Under the pieces are notes generated by a model. That model did not search any database. It was not told the origin of the DNA and saw only the letters and a list, made by a program, of their open reading frames with translations. A DNA stretch of 64,000 nt from Nitrosovibrio sp. Nv17. GTDB taxonomy: Bacteria > Pseudomonadota > Gammaproteobacteria > Burkholderiales > Nitrosomonadaceae. The DNA lies in contig NZ_FPIQ01000013.1 in NCBI RefSeq assembly GCF_900119085.1, positions 1-64,000 of the forward strand, given 5' to 3'. This document shows positions 7,702-20,289 of the stretch, piece after piece. How positions within the stretch are numbered: the first letter of the stretch is position 1; each line of letters opens with the position of its first letter. The position numbers and the translations under genes were made by a program.

Positions 7702-9315
7702 ATGAAACTCGCCATCGCCCAGATCAACTGCACCGTCGGCGACCTCGACGGCAATCTCCGCAGGATTCTCGACTTCACCCGCCAGGCCGAAGGCGCCGGA
7801 GCCCGCCTAGTCGTCACGCCGGAGCTGGCGCTGTCGGGATATCCGCCCGAAGACCTGCTGTTGCGGGACGGATTCCGCCTGGCGTGCCGGGACGCGCTCA
7901 TCCGCCTCGCCAGGGGCGTACACGGCACGGCATTGCTGGTCGGGCACCCTCATCTCCTGGACGGGAGGCTGTACAATGCGGCGTCGGTCATACGGGAAGG
8001 CAGGATCCTGGCCACCTATTTCAAGAATCATCTCTCCGGGCATGCGTCGCTCGACGAGCGGCGCTATTTCGAACCGGGCGCCGATCCCTGCGTATTCGAG
8101 CTGGATGGCGTGCGATTCGGCATCGCCATCTGCCAGGACATCTGGCAGCGGGACGTCGCCGCCCGCGTCCGCGCGGAAGGGGCCCAGGCACTCGTGGTGC
8201 TGAATGCCTCGCCCTACCACACCGGCAAGCTCATGCTGCGCCAGCAAGCTGCCCGCCAGCGCATCGAGGAAACAGGGCTGCCCATCGTCTACGCCAATCT
8301 CGTGGGTGGGCAGGACGAACTGGTATTCGACGGCGCATCGTTCGCGATGGACTCCCATGGAGACGTCACGCACCTGTTCGGGGCATTCACCGAGACCCTG
8401 GGCCTGGTCGAACTGCACCATGGCGCTCCCGTCACCGGCGCCATTGCAGCACCCCAGTCGCCGGAAGCCGATGTCTACCAGGCGCTGTGCCTGGGTCTCG
8501 GCGACTACGTCCGGAAAAACGGCATACCGGGCGTGCTGCTCGGGCTTTCCGGGGGCGTGGATTCCGCGCTGGTGCTGGCCGTCGCAGTGGATGCACTGGG
8601 CCCGGAGCGGGTTGAGGCGGTCATGATGCCTTCCCCTTTCACCGCCGACATCAGCTTCCAGGATGCACGTGCCATGGCCCGCACGTTCGGCGTGCGCTAT
8701 CGTGAACTGCCGATCCAGCCGCTGCTGGCGGCCTTCACGGAGACGCTTTCCGCGGCGTGGGCCGGATCGCCGGCCACGGCCGCGGACATCGTCCTGGAGA
8801 ACCTGCAGGCACGCATACGCGGCACCCTGCTGATGGCGCTTTCCAACCGCCGGGGCGCCATCGTGCTCACGACCGGCAACAAATCCGAAACGGCGGTGGG
8901 TTATTGTACGCTGTACGGCGACATGGCGGGCGGCTTCGCGGTGCTGAAGGACGTTCCCAAGACCCTGGTGTATCGGCTCTGCCGCCATCGCAACGCGCTG
9001 AGCGAGGTCATCCCGGAGCGCGTGCTGGCCCGGGCGCCCTCGGCCGAACTGCGCCCGGAGCAGACCGACCAGGACAGCCTGCCACCCTACGACGTCCTGG
9101 ACGGCATCGTCGAAGCCTACGTGGAACGCAGTCTGTCGGTACCACAGATCGTGTCCATGGAGCACTTTGAGGAAACCGACGTACGCCGCGTGGTGCGCCT
9201 GATCCGCCTCAGCGAACACAAGCGCCGCCAGAGCCCGCCCGGCCCTCGCGTCACTTCGCAGGGCTTCGGCAGGGACTGGCGCCATCCCATCACCTCGGGA
9301 TACCGTGAATTCTGA
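7702..9315 (+). CDS. nadE: Glutamine-dependent NAD(+) synthase
   Basis: This 537-residue, two-domain enzyme makes NAD from deamido-NAD, ATP and glutamine. The N-terminal CN-hydrolase domain supplies ammonia and shows the catalytic triad E41 (TPELALSGYPPEDLL), K108 (FKNHLSGHASLDERRYF) and C144 (AICQDIW). The C-terminal synthetase domain has the PP-loop SGGVDS (about 283-288) and the KSETAVGYCTLYGD segment. The ATG at 7702 starts exactly at the conserved MKLAIAQIN; longer in-frame extensions upstream have no conserved sequence. Followed 78 bases later by the P-II gene. Confidence 0.95.
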   Translation: MKLAIAQINCTVGDLDGNLRRILDFTRQAEGAGARLVVTPELALSGYPPEDLLLRDGFRLACRDALIRLARGVHGTALLVGHPHLLDGRLYNAASVIREGRILATYFKNHLSGHASLDERRYFEPGADPCVFELDGVRFGIAICQDIWQRDVAARVRAEGAQALVVLNASPYHTGKLMLRQQAARQRIEETGLPIVYANLVGGQDELVFDGASFAMDSHGDVTHLFGAFTETLGLVELHHGAPVTGAIAAPQSPEADVYQALCLGLGDYVRKNGIPGVLLGLSGGVDSALVLAVAVDALGPERVEAVMMPSPFTADISFQDARAMARTFGVRYRELPIQPLLAAFTETLSAAWAGSPATAADIVLENLQARIRGTLLMALSNRRGAIVLTTGNKSETAVGYCTLYGDMAGGFAVLKDVPKTLVYRLCRHRNALSEVIPERVLARAPSAELRPEQTDQDSLPPYDVLDGIVEAYVERSLSVPQIVSMEHFEETDVRRVVRLIRLSEHKRRQSPPGPRVTSQGFGRDWRHPITSGYREF

Positions 9316-9732
<417 letters not shown>

Positions 9733-9848
9733 GGTTGCCTGACGACCGGCCGACGCAACCCGCCGGCTGTCCGCGCCTTGCCCTCGCGTCTGCAGATGGC
9801 GATCCCGGCCAGCCGGAACTTCACTGCGGGCATCGCAATCCTATTCAC

Positions 9849-11528
9849 ATGATATACCGCTACCTGGCAGCGACTCTGGCACTGCTGCTGGCAACCGATC
9901 TGCCTGCCACCGGACTGCCCGATCTGGGTGAAGCATCGCAGGCAACCGTCTCGCCCCAACAGGAGCGGGAACTCGGACTGCGGATCATGGCGGAAATCCG
10001 CGCCGATCCCAGTTATCTCGACGACGCCGAGGTTGCCGGCTATCTTACCGGGCTCGGCACACGGCTGCTGCTGAATTCCAGCGAATCGCGCCCCGACCAG
10101 GAGTTCGAGTTCTTCGCGGTGAAGGATCCCATGATCAACGCCTTCGCCCTGCCCGGGGGATTCATGGGTTTCAATACCGGCCTCATCCTTGCCGCGCAGA
10201 GCGAATCCGAACTGGCGGGCGTGATGGCGCACGAAATCGCGCACGTGACCCAGAAGCACCTCGCACGCATGATCGCGGGGCAGAAGTATGCCTTCCTGAG
10301 CTCCCTGGGAGCGGTCGCGCTGGCGGTGCTGGCCTCTCGCAGCAACCCTCAGGCCGCGCAGGCGGTGCTGATCGGTTCGCAGGCGCGCCAGATCCAGTCG
10401 CAGCTGGACTTCACCCGCGAGCACGAGAAAGAGGCGGACCGAATCGGCCTCAACATCCTCGTCAGCGCCGGCCTGGACCCGCGCGGCATGTCGGGATTCT
10501 TCGAGCGCCTGCAGAGGGCCGGACGCTTCCGTGAGAGCAGTGCGCCGTCCTATCTGCGCACCCACCCCATCACGCACGAGCGCATTGCCGACATCGACAG
10601 CCGCACCCAGTCCCTCCCCTACCGCCAGATTCCCGACAGCCTCGACTTCCAGCTGGTGCGGGCCAAGCTGCGGGCTGCCATGGACACGCCGGGGAACGCC
10701 GTCGAGTTTTTCGACTCCGCGCTGCGTGAGAGACGCTATCGCAACGAGGCCGTGGAACGCTACGGATTGATCAACGCCCTGCTGCGGGACAGGAAGTTCA
10801 TGCGCGCGGACAAGGAATTGATGCGGCTGTACGAGAACCTGCAGTCCAGCGTCGATGACGCGCTGCAGAACCGTTCACCCGCCCTGATCGCGCACAGTAC
10901 ATACCGGGTGCCCCTCTCCAGCGACACCATCGAGGCGCTTGCCGAGCGCGCGCGCCTCGCCTTGGGCGAGGTCGAGGCGCACGGCATATTCAGCGGCGCC
11001 CCTCCGGACTCCGTTCAACCGGACGCGGACGGTATCCTGGAAAACCATCGCCTCGGTGCTACCATCCATATCACGCGCAAGCCGGCCCTGCCCAGCCCCA
11101 TGATCGAGACCCTCGCGGCAAAGGTCAAGCTGGCACTGGGCGAGACGGCGGAAGCACTCGATCTCTACGAGGCCGCACTGCAGATCTATCCCCAGCATCG
11201 CGCCCTGGTCTATGACTATGCCGAAACCCTGTTGCACAGGAAGGATCCCGCGGCTGCCCTCCGGTTCGTGAACCAGCAATTGCAGTTCCTGCCCGACGAC
11301 ACGCGCCTCTACCGGCTGCAGGCGCTGTGCCACGGCGCGCTGGGCAACACGTTGATGCAGCACCGTGCGCAGGCGGAAATCCACGTACGCCAGGGAGACA
11401 TCCCCGCCGCCATCGAGCAGTTGCAGATCGCGCTGAAGGACGAGGATGGCGATTTCTATCAGAAATCCGGCGCGGAGGCGCGTCTCAGGGAGCTGCGCAC
11501 CCTGGCCGACGCGAAGAAGAATGAGTGA
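9849..11528 (+). CDS. BepA-like M48 periplasmic metalloprotease with TPR domain
   Basis: This 559-residue secreted protein has a signal peptide (MIYRYLAATLALLLATDLPA), a zinc peptidase domain with HEIAH at residues 128-132 and the third ligand in EHEKEADRIG, and a C-terminal TPR half (from about residue 290). The architecture is that of BepA/YfgC, which proofreads outer-membrane protein assembly such as LptD. The ATG at 9849 is chosen because it begins the signal peptide; the longer frame from 9735 adds 38 residues of non-conserved sequence. Confidence 0.88.
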   Translation: MIYRYLAATLALLLATDLPATGLPDLGEASQATVSPQQERELGLRIMAEIRADPSYLDDAEVAGYLTGLGTRLLLNSSESRPDQEFEFFAVKDPMINAFALPGGFMGFNTGLILAAQSESELAGVMAHEIAHVTQKHLARMIAGQKYAFLSSLGAVALAVLASRSNPQAAQAVLIGSQARQIQSQLDFTREHEKEADRIGLNILVSAGLDPRGMSGFFERLQRAGRFRESSAPSYLRTHPITHERIADIDSRTQSLPYRQIPDSLDFQLVRAKLRAAMDTPGNAVEFFDSALRERRYRNEAVERYGLINALLRDRKFMRADKELMRLYENLQSSVDDALQNRSPALIAHSTYRVPLSSDTIEALAERARLALGEVEAHGIFSGAPPDSVQPDADGILENHRLGATIHITRKPALPSPMIETLAAKVKLALGETAEALDLYEAALQIYPQHRALVYDYAETLLHRKDPAAALRFVNQQLQFLPDDTRLYRLQALCHGALGNTLMQHRAQAEIHVRQGDIPAAIEQLQIALKDEDGDFYQKSGAEARLRELRTLADAKKNE

Positions 11529-11648
11529 GGTTTCCATCCGATCCGGCGCATCCCGAAGCCAGGATCGTTTCTAAACCGCCCGCCCTCAGGTAATATACCC
11601 GGTTTTCTTTTTTTCACCCACGTCAAGGGCGCATCGCCCGGGCCACGT

Positions 11649-12794
11649 ATGACATCCCCTTCGCCAGTCCGGCGATTTCTTTTCATCCTGGCGCTGCTGG
11701 CAGGTGCGGCGGGCATCTGGCACTGGCAGTCAGCATCGGATCCCGACGAGGCACGCTACCGGACCGAACCCGCGGACCGCGGCGAGATCGTGCAGAGCAT
11801 CACGGCGAACGGCACCCTCAATCCGGTCGTGCTGATCAACGTCGGCACCCAGGTGTCGGGTACGGTGTACAGGCTCCACGCCGACTTCAACGACCGCGTC
11901 GAGGAAGGACAGGTGCTCGCCGAACTCGATCCCGCATTGTTCCAGGCGCAGCTGCTCCAGTCCCAGGCCAGTGTGATGAATGGCCGCACCGCGCTCAAGC
12001 TGGCGCAGAACAAGATGGACCGCAATCGTACGTTGGTGGAGCAGGGTTTCATCTCCCCGGATGCGCTGGAAGCAGTGGAACAGCAGCTGGAGGCTGCCCG
12101 CGCCCAGCTCGCCATCAGCGAGGCGCAGCTTGCGCGCGATCGCGCCAACCTCGGCTACAGCGTGATCCGTTCGCCGATCTCAGGCGTGGTCATCGCGCGC
12201 GATGTCGACGTCGGCCAGACGGTGGCAGCCAGTTTCCAGACGCCCACGCTGTTCCTGATCGCGAAGGATCTGCGCCAGATGCAGATCGACACCAGCGTCG
12301 CGGAGGCGGATATCGGCCTGCTGCGCATCGGCCAGACGGTCGGCTTCACGGTCGACGCCTTCCCGGCGCGGGAATTCGAGGGTACCGTCCGGCAGGTGCG
12401 CCTCAACCCGGAGATCCAGCACAACGTGGTGTCATACAACGTCATCGTGGCGGTCTCAAACGACGAGGGCGTGTTGCTGCCGGGCATGACCGCCAATGTG
12501 CGCTTCATGGTCGATCGGCGCAGCGATGCGCTGCGCGTGCCCAACGCGGCCCTGCGCTACCGGCCGGCGGAACGCGACGGATCCCCGCCGGCGGCAGGCG
12601 GCGAGCGGCCTGGCACCCGGGTCTACCGGCTGGAACAGGGCAGACCCGTCGGGATCGACGTTCGCACGGGCATCGCAGATACCCGCCACACGGAGGTTCT
12701 GGAAGGCGACATCCATGCCGGCGACGCCCTGATCGTGCGCGAGACGGCGGAGGGGAGTGGCCCCGGCGGAAAATTCAGGTTCAAGATGTTCTGA
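11649..12794 (+). CDS. MacA-like periplasmic adaptor
   Basis: The 381-residue membrane fusion protein has an N-terminal anchor (about residues 9-24), the INVGTQVSGTV lipoyl segment, a coiled-coil hairpin (about 95-165) and a second lipoyl half (YSVIRSPISGVVIARDVD). This is close to MacA of the MacAB-TolC macrolide/peptide exporter. It overlaps the ATPase gene by one base, indicating an operon. A separate adaptor of a second exporter lies at 1557. Confidence 0.88.
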   Translation: MTSPSPVRRFLFILALLAGAAGIWHWQSASDPDEARYRTEPADRGEIVQSITANGTLNPVVLINVGTQVSGTVYRLHADFNDRVEEGQVLAELDPALFQAQLLQSQASVMNGRTALKLAQNKMDRNRTLVEQGFISPDALEAVEQQLEAARAQLAISEAQLARDRANLGYSVIRSPISGVVIARDVDVGQTVAASFQTPTLFLIAKDLRQMQIDTSVAEADIGLLRIGQTVGFTVDAFPAREFEGTVRQVRLNPEIQHNVVSYNVIVAVSNDEGVLLPGMTANVRFMVDRRSDALRVPNAALRYRPAERDGSPPAAGGERPGTRVYRLEQGRPVGIDVRTGIADTRHTEVLEGDIHAGDALIVRETAEGSGPGGKFRFKMF

Positions 12795-13528
12795 TGACGC
12801 ACCCGGCTCCCATTCCCGGCGGCCCTCTGATCCGGACCCGGGATCTCTGCAAGATCTACAGCCTGCAAGACGGCACCGGTGACGATACGGTCGACACCCA
12901 GGTACTGTTCGACGTGAGCCTCGCCATAGATCGCGGCGAGTTCGTGGCCATCATGGGCCACTCCGGCTCCGGAAAATCCACGCTCATGAACCTGCTCGGC
13001 TGCCTGGACACCCCCACCAGCGGGCACTACTGGCTGGAAGGGCATGACATCGCGGCGCTCTCCGATGACGACCTCGCCCGCGTGCGCAATCGCAGCATTG
13101 GCTTCGTCTTCCAGGGATTCAACCTGCTCAGGCGCATGACCGCCCTCGATAACGTGGCGGCGCCCCTGCTCTACGCCGGCTCCACCCGCGCACAGGCCCG
13201 CAGCCGTGCGCGGGAACTGCTGGAACGCACCGGCCTGGGCAGGTTCGCCGCCCACCAGCCCACCCAGCTGTCCGGGGGGCAACAGCAGCGCGTCGCCATC
13301 AGCCGCGCGCTCGTCAACAACCCGCCGCTGATCCTGGCGGATGAGCCCACCGGCAACCTCGATACCCAGACCAGCCACGAGATCATGGCGATCTTCGAGC
13401 AGCTCAACCGGGAAGAGGGCATCACCGTCGTTCTGGTCACGCACGAGGATGATATCGCGGCCCGCGCCCGGAGATTGATCCGCCTGCAGGACGGGAGGGT
13501 GGTGCACGATGGCGGGATCGGGGCATGA
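12794..13528 (+). CDS. MacB-like ABC ATPase, encoded separately
   Basis: The 244-residue ATP-binding subunit shows Walker A GHSGSGKST, Q-loop VFQGFN, signature LSGGQQQR, Walker B LILADEPTGNLD and switch VTHE. In E. coli MacB this domain is fused to the permease; here it is a separate gene that overlaps the permease by four bases (ATGA). Works with the flanking adaptor and permease. Confidence 0.92.
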   Translation: MTHPAPIPGGPLIRTRDLCKIYSLQDGTGDDTVDTQVLFDVSLAIDRGEFVAIMGHSGSGKSTLMNLLGCLDTPTSGHYWLEGHDIAALSDDDLARVRNRSIGFVFQGFNLLRRMTALDNVAAPLLYAGSTRAQARSRARELLERTGLGRFAAHQPTQLSGGQQQRVAISRALVNNPPLILADEPTGNLDTQTSHEIMAIFEQLNREEGITVVLVTHEDDIAARARRLIRLQDGRVVHDGGIGA

Positions 13529-14748
13529 ATCCGCTCGCCATCATCGGCGAAGCGCTGCGGGCGCTGCGCCTCAATCGCCTGCGCACCGGCCTGACCATGC
13601 TGGGCATGATCATCGGCGTGGCGGCGGTGGTGCTGATGCTCGCCGTGGGCCAGGGTGCGCAGACCGCAGTGAATCAGGCCATCAGCTCGATGGGCAGCAA
13701 CCTCTTCATCGTCATCCCCGGCGCGACCTCCTCCGGTGTACTGCGTTCCGGCGCGGGCGGAGTGCAGACCTTGACGATGGCGGACGCGCAGGCCATCACC
13801 CATCTGCCCTCGGTCAAGGCGACCGCACCGCTGCTCGGCAGCACCGCGCAGATCAACCATGGCGCGAACAACTGGAGCACTTCCGTCACCGGCGTCACCC
13901 CGGACTTTTTCCGGATACGCGACTGGCCGCTGGAACGGGGGGCGTTCTTCACCGAAACCGATCTCCGCGCCGCGGCGCGCGCCGCCATCCTGGGCCAGGT
14001 CAGCGCCGAGAACCTCTTCGGCACCGACGATCCCATCGGCAGGACGATACGCATCCAGAACAGCCCCTTCACGGTCGTGGGGATCCTCGCTCCCAAGGGG
14101 CGGGGGCTGGATGGCAACGACCAGGACGACGCCGTCTTCATCCCCATTACCACCGGACAGCGCCAGATCTTCGGTACCCAGTTCCCCGACACCATCCGCT
14201 TCATGATGATCCAGGCGGTATCCGCCGAGGCGATGGACGAGGCCGAGCGGGAGATCAACCAGCTGCTGCGTCAGCGACATCGCATCACAGAGGGTGCGGA
14301 AAACGACTTCACCGTGCGCAACATGGCGGCCATCGCCGCAGTGGCGACGGGAGCGGCCCGAATCATGTCCATCACGCTGGGCTCCATCGCTTCCATCTCG
14401 CTGCTGGTGGGCGGCATCGGCATCATGAACATCATGCTGGTGTCGGTCACGGAGCGCACCCGCGAGATCGGCATCCGCATGGCCATCGGCGCCAACCGCC
14501 GCGCCATCCTCGCGCAGTTCCTGCTGGAGGCGATGGTCATCTGCATCCTGGGCGGCCTGATCGGCATCGCCCTCGGCATCGGAGGCGCCTGGGCCGTGAG
14601 CATGGCCCTGGACATGGTCGTGGTGATCACCCTGGGCACCGTGCTCCTGGCGTTCACCTTCGCCTCGGCAGTGGGGATATTCTTCGGATTCTATCCCGCG
14701 AAGAAGGCAGCCGCGCTCAGGCCGGTGGAAGCGCTGCGATACGAATGA
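13525..14748 (+). CDS. MacB-like ABC permease, encoded separately
   Basis: This 407-residue permease has one N-terminal helix (about 18-42), a periplasmic domain and three C-terminal helices (about 280-305, 330-355, 365-390). The segment VTERTREIGIRMAIGANRR before the last helix pair is the MacB/FtsX coupling helix. It corresponds to the permease half of MacB. The unit 11649-14748 is a full tripartite exporter apart from the outer-membrane channel. Confidence 0.9.
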   Translation: MNPLAIIGEALRALRLNRLRTGLTMLGMIIGVAAVVLMLAVGQGAQTAVNQAISSMGSNLFIVIPGATSSGVLRSGAGGVQTLTMADAQAITHLPSVKATAPLLGSTAQINHGANNWSTSVTGVTPDFFRIRDWPLERGAFFTETDLRAAARAAILGQVSAENLFGTDDPIGRTIRIQNSPFTVVGILAPKGRGLDGNDQDDAVFIPITTGQRQIFGTQFPDTIRFMMIQAVSAEAMDEAEREINQLLRQRHRITEGAENDFTVRNMAAIAAVATGAARIMSITLGSIASISLLVGGIGIMNIMLVSVTERTREIGIRMAIGANRRAILAQFLLEAMVICILGGLIGIALGIGGAWAVSMALDMVVVITLGTVLLAFTFASAVGIFFGFYPAKKAAALRPVEALRYE

Positions 14749-14802
14749 TGACGGTGAGTCGCGTCCATTGCGCCCGCGGCACCTGAGGCCCTCGCATTGG
14801 GC

Positions 14803-14841
14803 CGAGGAGCATGCTCCTCGAGGGGAAAGGGAAAGGGAAAG
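14803..14841. repeat. Perfect palindrome followed by GGGAAA triplication
   Basis: CGAGGAGCATGCTCCTCG (14803-14820) is an 18-base perfect palindrome in the gap between the converging permease and glmS genes. It is followed by three GGGAAA units. A hairpin could help end transcription of either convergent unit, but there is no T-run on either side, so a classical terminator is not shown. Confidence 0.5.
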
Positions 14842-14852
14842 ACGGTGACCGC

Positions 14853-16697
14853 CTACTCCACCGTCACCGACTTCGCCAGGTTCCTCGGCTTGTCGACGTC
14901 GGTGCCCTTCTGCAGGGCCACGTGGTAGGCCAGCAGCTGCAGCGGAATGGTGTGCAGGATGGGACTGAGCGAACCGGCGTGCTCCGCCAGGCGGATGACG
15001 TGCACGCCCTCGCTTTCCTGGATGTGGGAATCGGCATCGGCGAAGACGTACAGCTCGCCGCCGCGCGCGCGCACTTCCTGCAGGTTGGACTTGAGCTTTT
15101 CCAGCAGGGCGTCGTTGGGGGCGATGGCGACCACCGGCATTTCCGTGTCCACCAGCGCCAGCGGGCCGTGCTTGAGCTCTCCCGCGGCGTAGGCCTCGGC
15201 GTGGATGTATGAAATCTCCTTGAGCTTGAGCGCACCCTCCATGGCGATGGGATAGTGCACCCCCCGCCCGAGGAACAGCGCGTGACGCTTCTGCGAGAAC
15301 CTGCCGGCCCAGACCTTGACCTGGGGCTCGACCTGCAGCGCATGCTGAAGAGCGACGGGCAGATGCCGCAGCGCGGCGATGATCTCACGCTCGCCTTCGC
15401 CCGACAGTTTTCCGCGAAGCTTGGCCAGCGTCATGGCGAGCAGCATCAGTGAGGCCAGCTGGGTGGTGAATGCCTTGGTGGAGGCGACGCCGATCTCGGG
15501 TCCGGCGCGGGTCAGGAAGCGCAGGTCGGTCTGCCGCACCAGCGCGCTTTCCGCCACGTTGCAGATGGCGAGGCTGTGGCGGTGCCCCAGCAGCCGGGCG
15601 TAGCCGAGCGCGGCCAGGGTGTCCGCCGTCTCCCCCGACTGGGAGATGCCTACCACCAGCGCGTCGGGATTGGCCACCGGCTCGCGATAGCGGTATTCGC
15701 TCGCGATCTCGACGTTGCAGGTGAGACCCGCCAGCGTCTCCAGCCAGTAGCGTGCCACCAGCCCGGCATGGTAGCTGGTGCCGCAGGCGAGGATCAGGAT
15801 GCCGTCGGTGGCATTGAAGATGGATTCCGCCTCGCTGCCGAACAGGCGCGGGGAGATGGAATGGGCGTTGAGCACCATCTCCAGGGTATTGGCCACGACG
15901 CCCGGCTGCTCGAATATCTCCTTCTGCATGAAGTGTGCATAGGGCCCCAGTTCCACCGACTCGTTGGTCAGCTCGCTCTCGTGGACGGGACGCGTCACTT
16001 CCTGGCGCATCCCGTCCCGAAGGCTGACGATGCGGTAGCCGTCGCGGCGCAGCTCGGCCACGTCGCCCTCTTCCAGGTAGATCATGTGCCGGGTCACCTG
16101 TAGCAGGGCGGAGGCGTCGGAGGCGGCATAGTGCCCCGATTCGCCCAGCCCCAGCAGCAGCGGCGCACCGTTGCGGGAAACGACGATGCGTTCGGGGTGC
16201 GCCTCTTCCATCACGGCGATGGCGTAGGCGCCCTGCAGTTCGCCCACCGAGCGGCACACGGCCTCGAACAGGTCGGAGGTCTCCCTCAGGTTGCGGGTGA
16301 CGAGATGGGCGATCACCTCGGTATCGGTATCGGACAGGAAGCGGAAACCCTCGTCCTGCAGGTGCTGCCGCAACGATTCATGGTTCTCGATGATGCCGTT
16401 GTGCACCACCGCGACCTTCGAGATCTCACCGGAGAAGTGGGGATGGGCATTGCGCTCGGAGGGGGCGCCGTGGGTCGCCCAGCGGGTATGGGCGATACCG
16501 ACCTCTCCCTGGAAATCCTGCTCGCCTGCCAGCTTGCTGAGTTCCGCCACCCGCCCGGTGGTGCGCAGCCGGTGCAGGCCGCCGTTCATCAGCGCCAGCC
16601 CGGCGGAGTCGTAGCCCCGGTATTCGAGGCGGCGCAGGCCTTCCAGCAGCGCCGGAACGACGTCGTGATGCGCCACCGCGCCGACTATTCCGCACAT
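14853..16697 (-). CDS. glmS: Glucosamine-6-phosphate synthase (isomerising)
   Basis: This 614-residue enzyme forms glucosamine-6-phosphate from fructose-6-phosphate and glutamine, the first step to UDP-GlcNAc. The N-terminal nucleophile is C2 (MCGIVGAV), followed by the glutaminase motifs [11 protein letters not shown] and HTRWATHG. Two SIS sugar-isomerase domains follow, and the protein ends in the conserved NLAKSVTVE. It lies 65 bases downstream of glmU on the same strand, probably one transcript. No glmS ribozyme can fit in that gap. Confidence 0.97.
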   Translation of the reverse strand: MCGIVGAVAHHDVVPALLEGLRRLEYRGYDSAGLALMNGGLHRLRTTGRVAELSKLAGEQDFQGEVGIAHTRWATHGAPSERNAHPHFSGEISKVAVVHNGIIENHESLRQHLQDEGFRFLSDTDTEVIAHLVTRNLRETSDLFEAVCRSVGELQGAYAIAVMEEAHPERIVVSRNGAPLLLGLGESGHYAASDASALLQVTRHMIYLEEGDVAELRRDGYRIVSLRDGMRQEVTRPVHESELTNESVELGPYAHFMQKEIFEQPGVVANTLEMVLNAHSISPRLFGSEAESIFNATDGILILACGTSYHAGLVARYWLETLAGLTCNVEIASEYRYREPVANPDALVVGISQSGETADTLAALGYARLLGHRHSLAICNVAESALVRQTDLRFLTRAGPEIGVASTKAFTTQLASLMLLAMTLAKLRGKLSGEGEREIIAALRHLPVALQHALQVEPQVKVWAGRFSQKRHALFLGRGVHYPIAMEGALKLKEISYIHAEAYAAGELKHGPLALVDTEMPVVAIAPNDALLEKLKSNLQEVRARGGELYVFADADSHIQESEGVHVIRLAEHAGSLSPILHTIPLQLLAYHVALQKGTDVDKPRNLAKSVTVE

Positions 16698-16762
16698 GAA
16701 TCGATACCTCCCTGTCTCACTCGAGAAATTGGCGAATCGGGATCAGTCCCGGCTGCCCGGTG

Positions 16763-18142
16763 CTACTGTCCGTCCCGGGGTTTCTTTACCGGCCGCTTCC
16801 ATCCGTCGATGCTCGTCTGCTTGACCCGCGACAGCGTGAGCGTCTCCGGCGGCGTATCCCGCGTGATGGTGGAACCTGCGCCGATGGTGGAACCCTGCGT
16901 CACCCGCACGGGCGCCACCAGTTGCGTGTCGGAACCGACGAAAACGTCATCCTCTATGATGGTCTGGTACTTGTTGGCGCCGTCGTAGTTGCAGGTGATC
17001 GTGCCGGCGCCGATGTTGACGTTCCGGCCCACCACGGAATCGCCGATGTAGCTCAGATGGTTGGCCTTGCTGGCTGCGGCGATGGTGCTGTTCTTGACTT
17101 CGACGAAGTTGCCGATATGGACGCCACTGTCGAGCCGGGTGCCGGGACGGATGCGAGCATACGGACCGATGCGGCAGTTCTCCCCGATTGCCGCCGACTC
17201 GATCAGGCTGAAGGGGGCGATCGCCGAGCCCGCCTCTACGCTGACGTCCTTCAGGACGCTGTAGGCACCCACCTTCACGCCGTCCCCCAGACGCACCCGA
17301 CCTTCGAAGATGCAGCCGACATCGATCTCCACGTCGCTGCCGCAGTCGAGCCATCCACGCACGTCGATGCGCTGCGCGTCGGCCAGCGTCACGCCCTGCT
17401 CCAGCAGCTTTCTTGCGCCCTCATGCTGGCAGATGCGTTCGAGCGCGGCAAGCTGTACCTTGCTGTTGACGCCGGCCACCTCCCATTCATGGCCGGGTTG
17501 AATTGCCTCCACGGCGACACCGTCCTCGACCGCCATCGCCACGATGTCGGTCAGGTAGTATTCTTTTTGCGCATTGTTGTTTTCCAGCCGGTGCAGCCAG
17601 CCGTGGAGATGCGCGTTCGGGATCGCCATGATGCCGGTATTGATCTCCCGTATTGCCCGCTGGGATGGGCCGGCGTCCTTTTCCTCGATGATGGCGGCGA
17701 TGCTGCCATCGCCGTTGCGCACGATCCGGCCGTAACCGGAAGGATCGGCAAGGTCCACCGTCAGCAGGGCGAGCTTTCCGGACTCTGCCATCCGGAAGAG
17801 TCTCCCCAGGGTCTCGGCCCCCGTCAAGGGAACATCGCCATACAGCACCATGGTCATGCCGGTGGTGTCCAGATGCGGTAGCGCCTGCATCACGGCGTGG
17901 CCGGTGCCCAACTGCGGCGACTGCAATACCCACGTGAGGCTGTCGTCTCCCATGGCCCGCGGCACCGCCTCGCCGCCATGCCCGTAGACCACGCAGATTC
18001 TATCCGGCGACAGTGCCCGCGCAGTATCGAGCACGTGCCCGAGCAGCGGTTTGCCGGCCAGACGGTGCAGGACCTTGGGCAGGGCCGAGTGCATGCGCTT
18101 GCCGAGCCCGGCGGCCAGGATGACGATATGCAGTGTAGGCAT
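16763..18142 (-). CDS. glmU: Bifunctional GlcNAc-1-P uridylyltransferase / GlcN-1-P acetyltransferase
   Basis: The 459-residue protein makes UDP-GlcNAc. The N-terminal pyrophosphorylase domain begins with the nucleotide-binding motif [18 protein letters not shown] and contains YGDVPL. The C-terminal half is a left-handed beta helix with hexapeptide repeats ([29 protein letters not shown]). It lies between the ATP synthase operon and glmS, the order common in Beta- and Gammaproteobacteria, and supplies the sugar donor needed by the polysaccharide genes further right. Confidence 0.96.
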   Translation of the reverse strand: MPTLHIVILAAGLGKRMHSALPKVLHRLAGKPLLGHVLDTARALSPDRICVVYGHGGEAVPRAMGDDSLTWVLQSPQLGTGHAVMQALPHLDTTGMTMVLYGDVPLTGAETLGRLFRMAESGKLALLTVDLADPSGYGRIVRNGDGSIAAIIEEKDAGPSQRAIREINTGIMAIPNAHLHGWLHRLENNNAQKEYYLTDIVAMAVEDGVAVEAIQPGHEWEVAGVNSKVQLAALERICQHEGARKLLEQGVTLADAQRIDVRGWLDCGSDVEIDVGCIFEGRVRLGDGVKVGAYSVLKDVSVEAGSAIAPFSLIESAAIGENCRIGPYARIRPGTRLDSGVHIGNFVEVKNSTIAAASKANHLSYIGDSVVGRNVNIGAGTITCNYDGANKYQTIIEDDVFVGSDTQLVAPVRVTQGSTIGAGSTITRDTPPETLTLSRVKQTSIDGWKRPVKKPRDGQ

Positions 18143-18328
18143 GGAACGAGAGAACAGGTAAGGAACCAGTCATTGACAGGCGATGCCACGTTGCACATGG
18201 ACCGTGCGCCACCTCGATGATGCCGCCAATTTATCACACTGTGGGTGCAAGATCCAAGCTGGCTCGGCGACGGCGCCCGGCCTGCCTGCCTTGATCCCTT
18301 CGCACCGCGCGGCACGGGCGGCAAGTCC

Positions 18329-18358
18329 CACAAACAACAAAGGCGGCATGAGCCGCCC
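18329..18358 (-). terminator. Probable terminator of the ATP synthase operon
   Basis: On the minus strand GGCGGC-TCAT-GCCGCC (18357-18342) is followed by TTTGTTGTTTG. The hairpin is 28 bases past the atpC stop and 200 bases before glmU, as expected for a rho-independent terminator that separates the atp operon from glmU. Confidence 0.7.
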
Positions 18359-18384
18359 CTGCAATCCGCGACGCGGGGGGTGAA

Positions 18385-18816
18385 TCAGTGCCCGCGCTTT
18401 CTCAGTTTCTGGATGGCAGCCAGCTGGGCGATGGCCTCGCTGAGTTCGGCCTGCGCGCGGGCGTAGTCGAGGGCGGAGGAACGATCGCGCATGGCGTCTT
18501 CCGCGCGCTTCTTGGCCTCGTTCGCCTTGGCCTCGTCGAGGTTGGCTCCCCGCACGGCGGTATCAGCCAGGATGGTGACCACGTCCGGCTGTATCTCCAG
18601 CACGCCTCCCGAAACATAGACCAGTTCCTCTTCCTTCAGCGGCGCCTTGATGCGCACCGAGCCCGGCTTGATGCGCGTCAGCATGGGGGTATGCTGCGGG
18701 TAGATTCCGACCTCTCCCGCTTCCGCCGGAGCCACCAGGAACTCCGCCGGCCCCGAGTAGATCGACTCCTCCGCACTGACGATGTCAACGTGAAACACGC
18801 CCATTTTTCTTTCCAT
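18385..18816 (-). CDS. atpC: ATP synthase epsilon subunit
   Basis: The 143-residue central-stalk subunit has the N-terminal beta-sandwich ([32 protein letters not shown]) and a C-terminal helical hairpin (from about 90) that can inhibit ATP hydrolysis. Last gene of the operon, 63 bases after atpD. Confidence 0.96.
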   Translation of the reverse strand: MERKMGVFHVDIVSAEESIYSGPAEFLVAPAEAGEVGIYPQHTPMLTRIKPGSVRIKAPLKEEELVYVSGGVLEIQPDVVTILADTAVRGANLDEAKANEAKKRAEDAMRDRSSALDYARAQAELSEAIAQLAAIQKLRKRGH

Positions 18817-18879
18817 TGCCGATCGGCCCGCCTGGCTGGTTGATCCGGGAAGCCGTATTTATGTTTAAGAGGAGGTCCG

Positions 18880-20280
<1,401 letters not shown>

Positions 20281-20289
20281 TCAAAACAG

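Noticed and set aside
16698-16762. Possible glmS ribozyme or riboswitch
   Set aside because: The gap is only 65 bases and shows no ribozyme core; such ribozymes are typical of Firmicutes.
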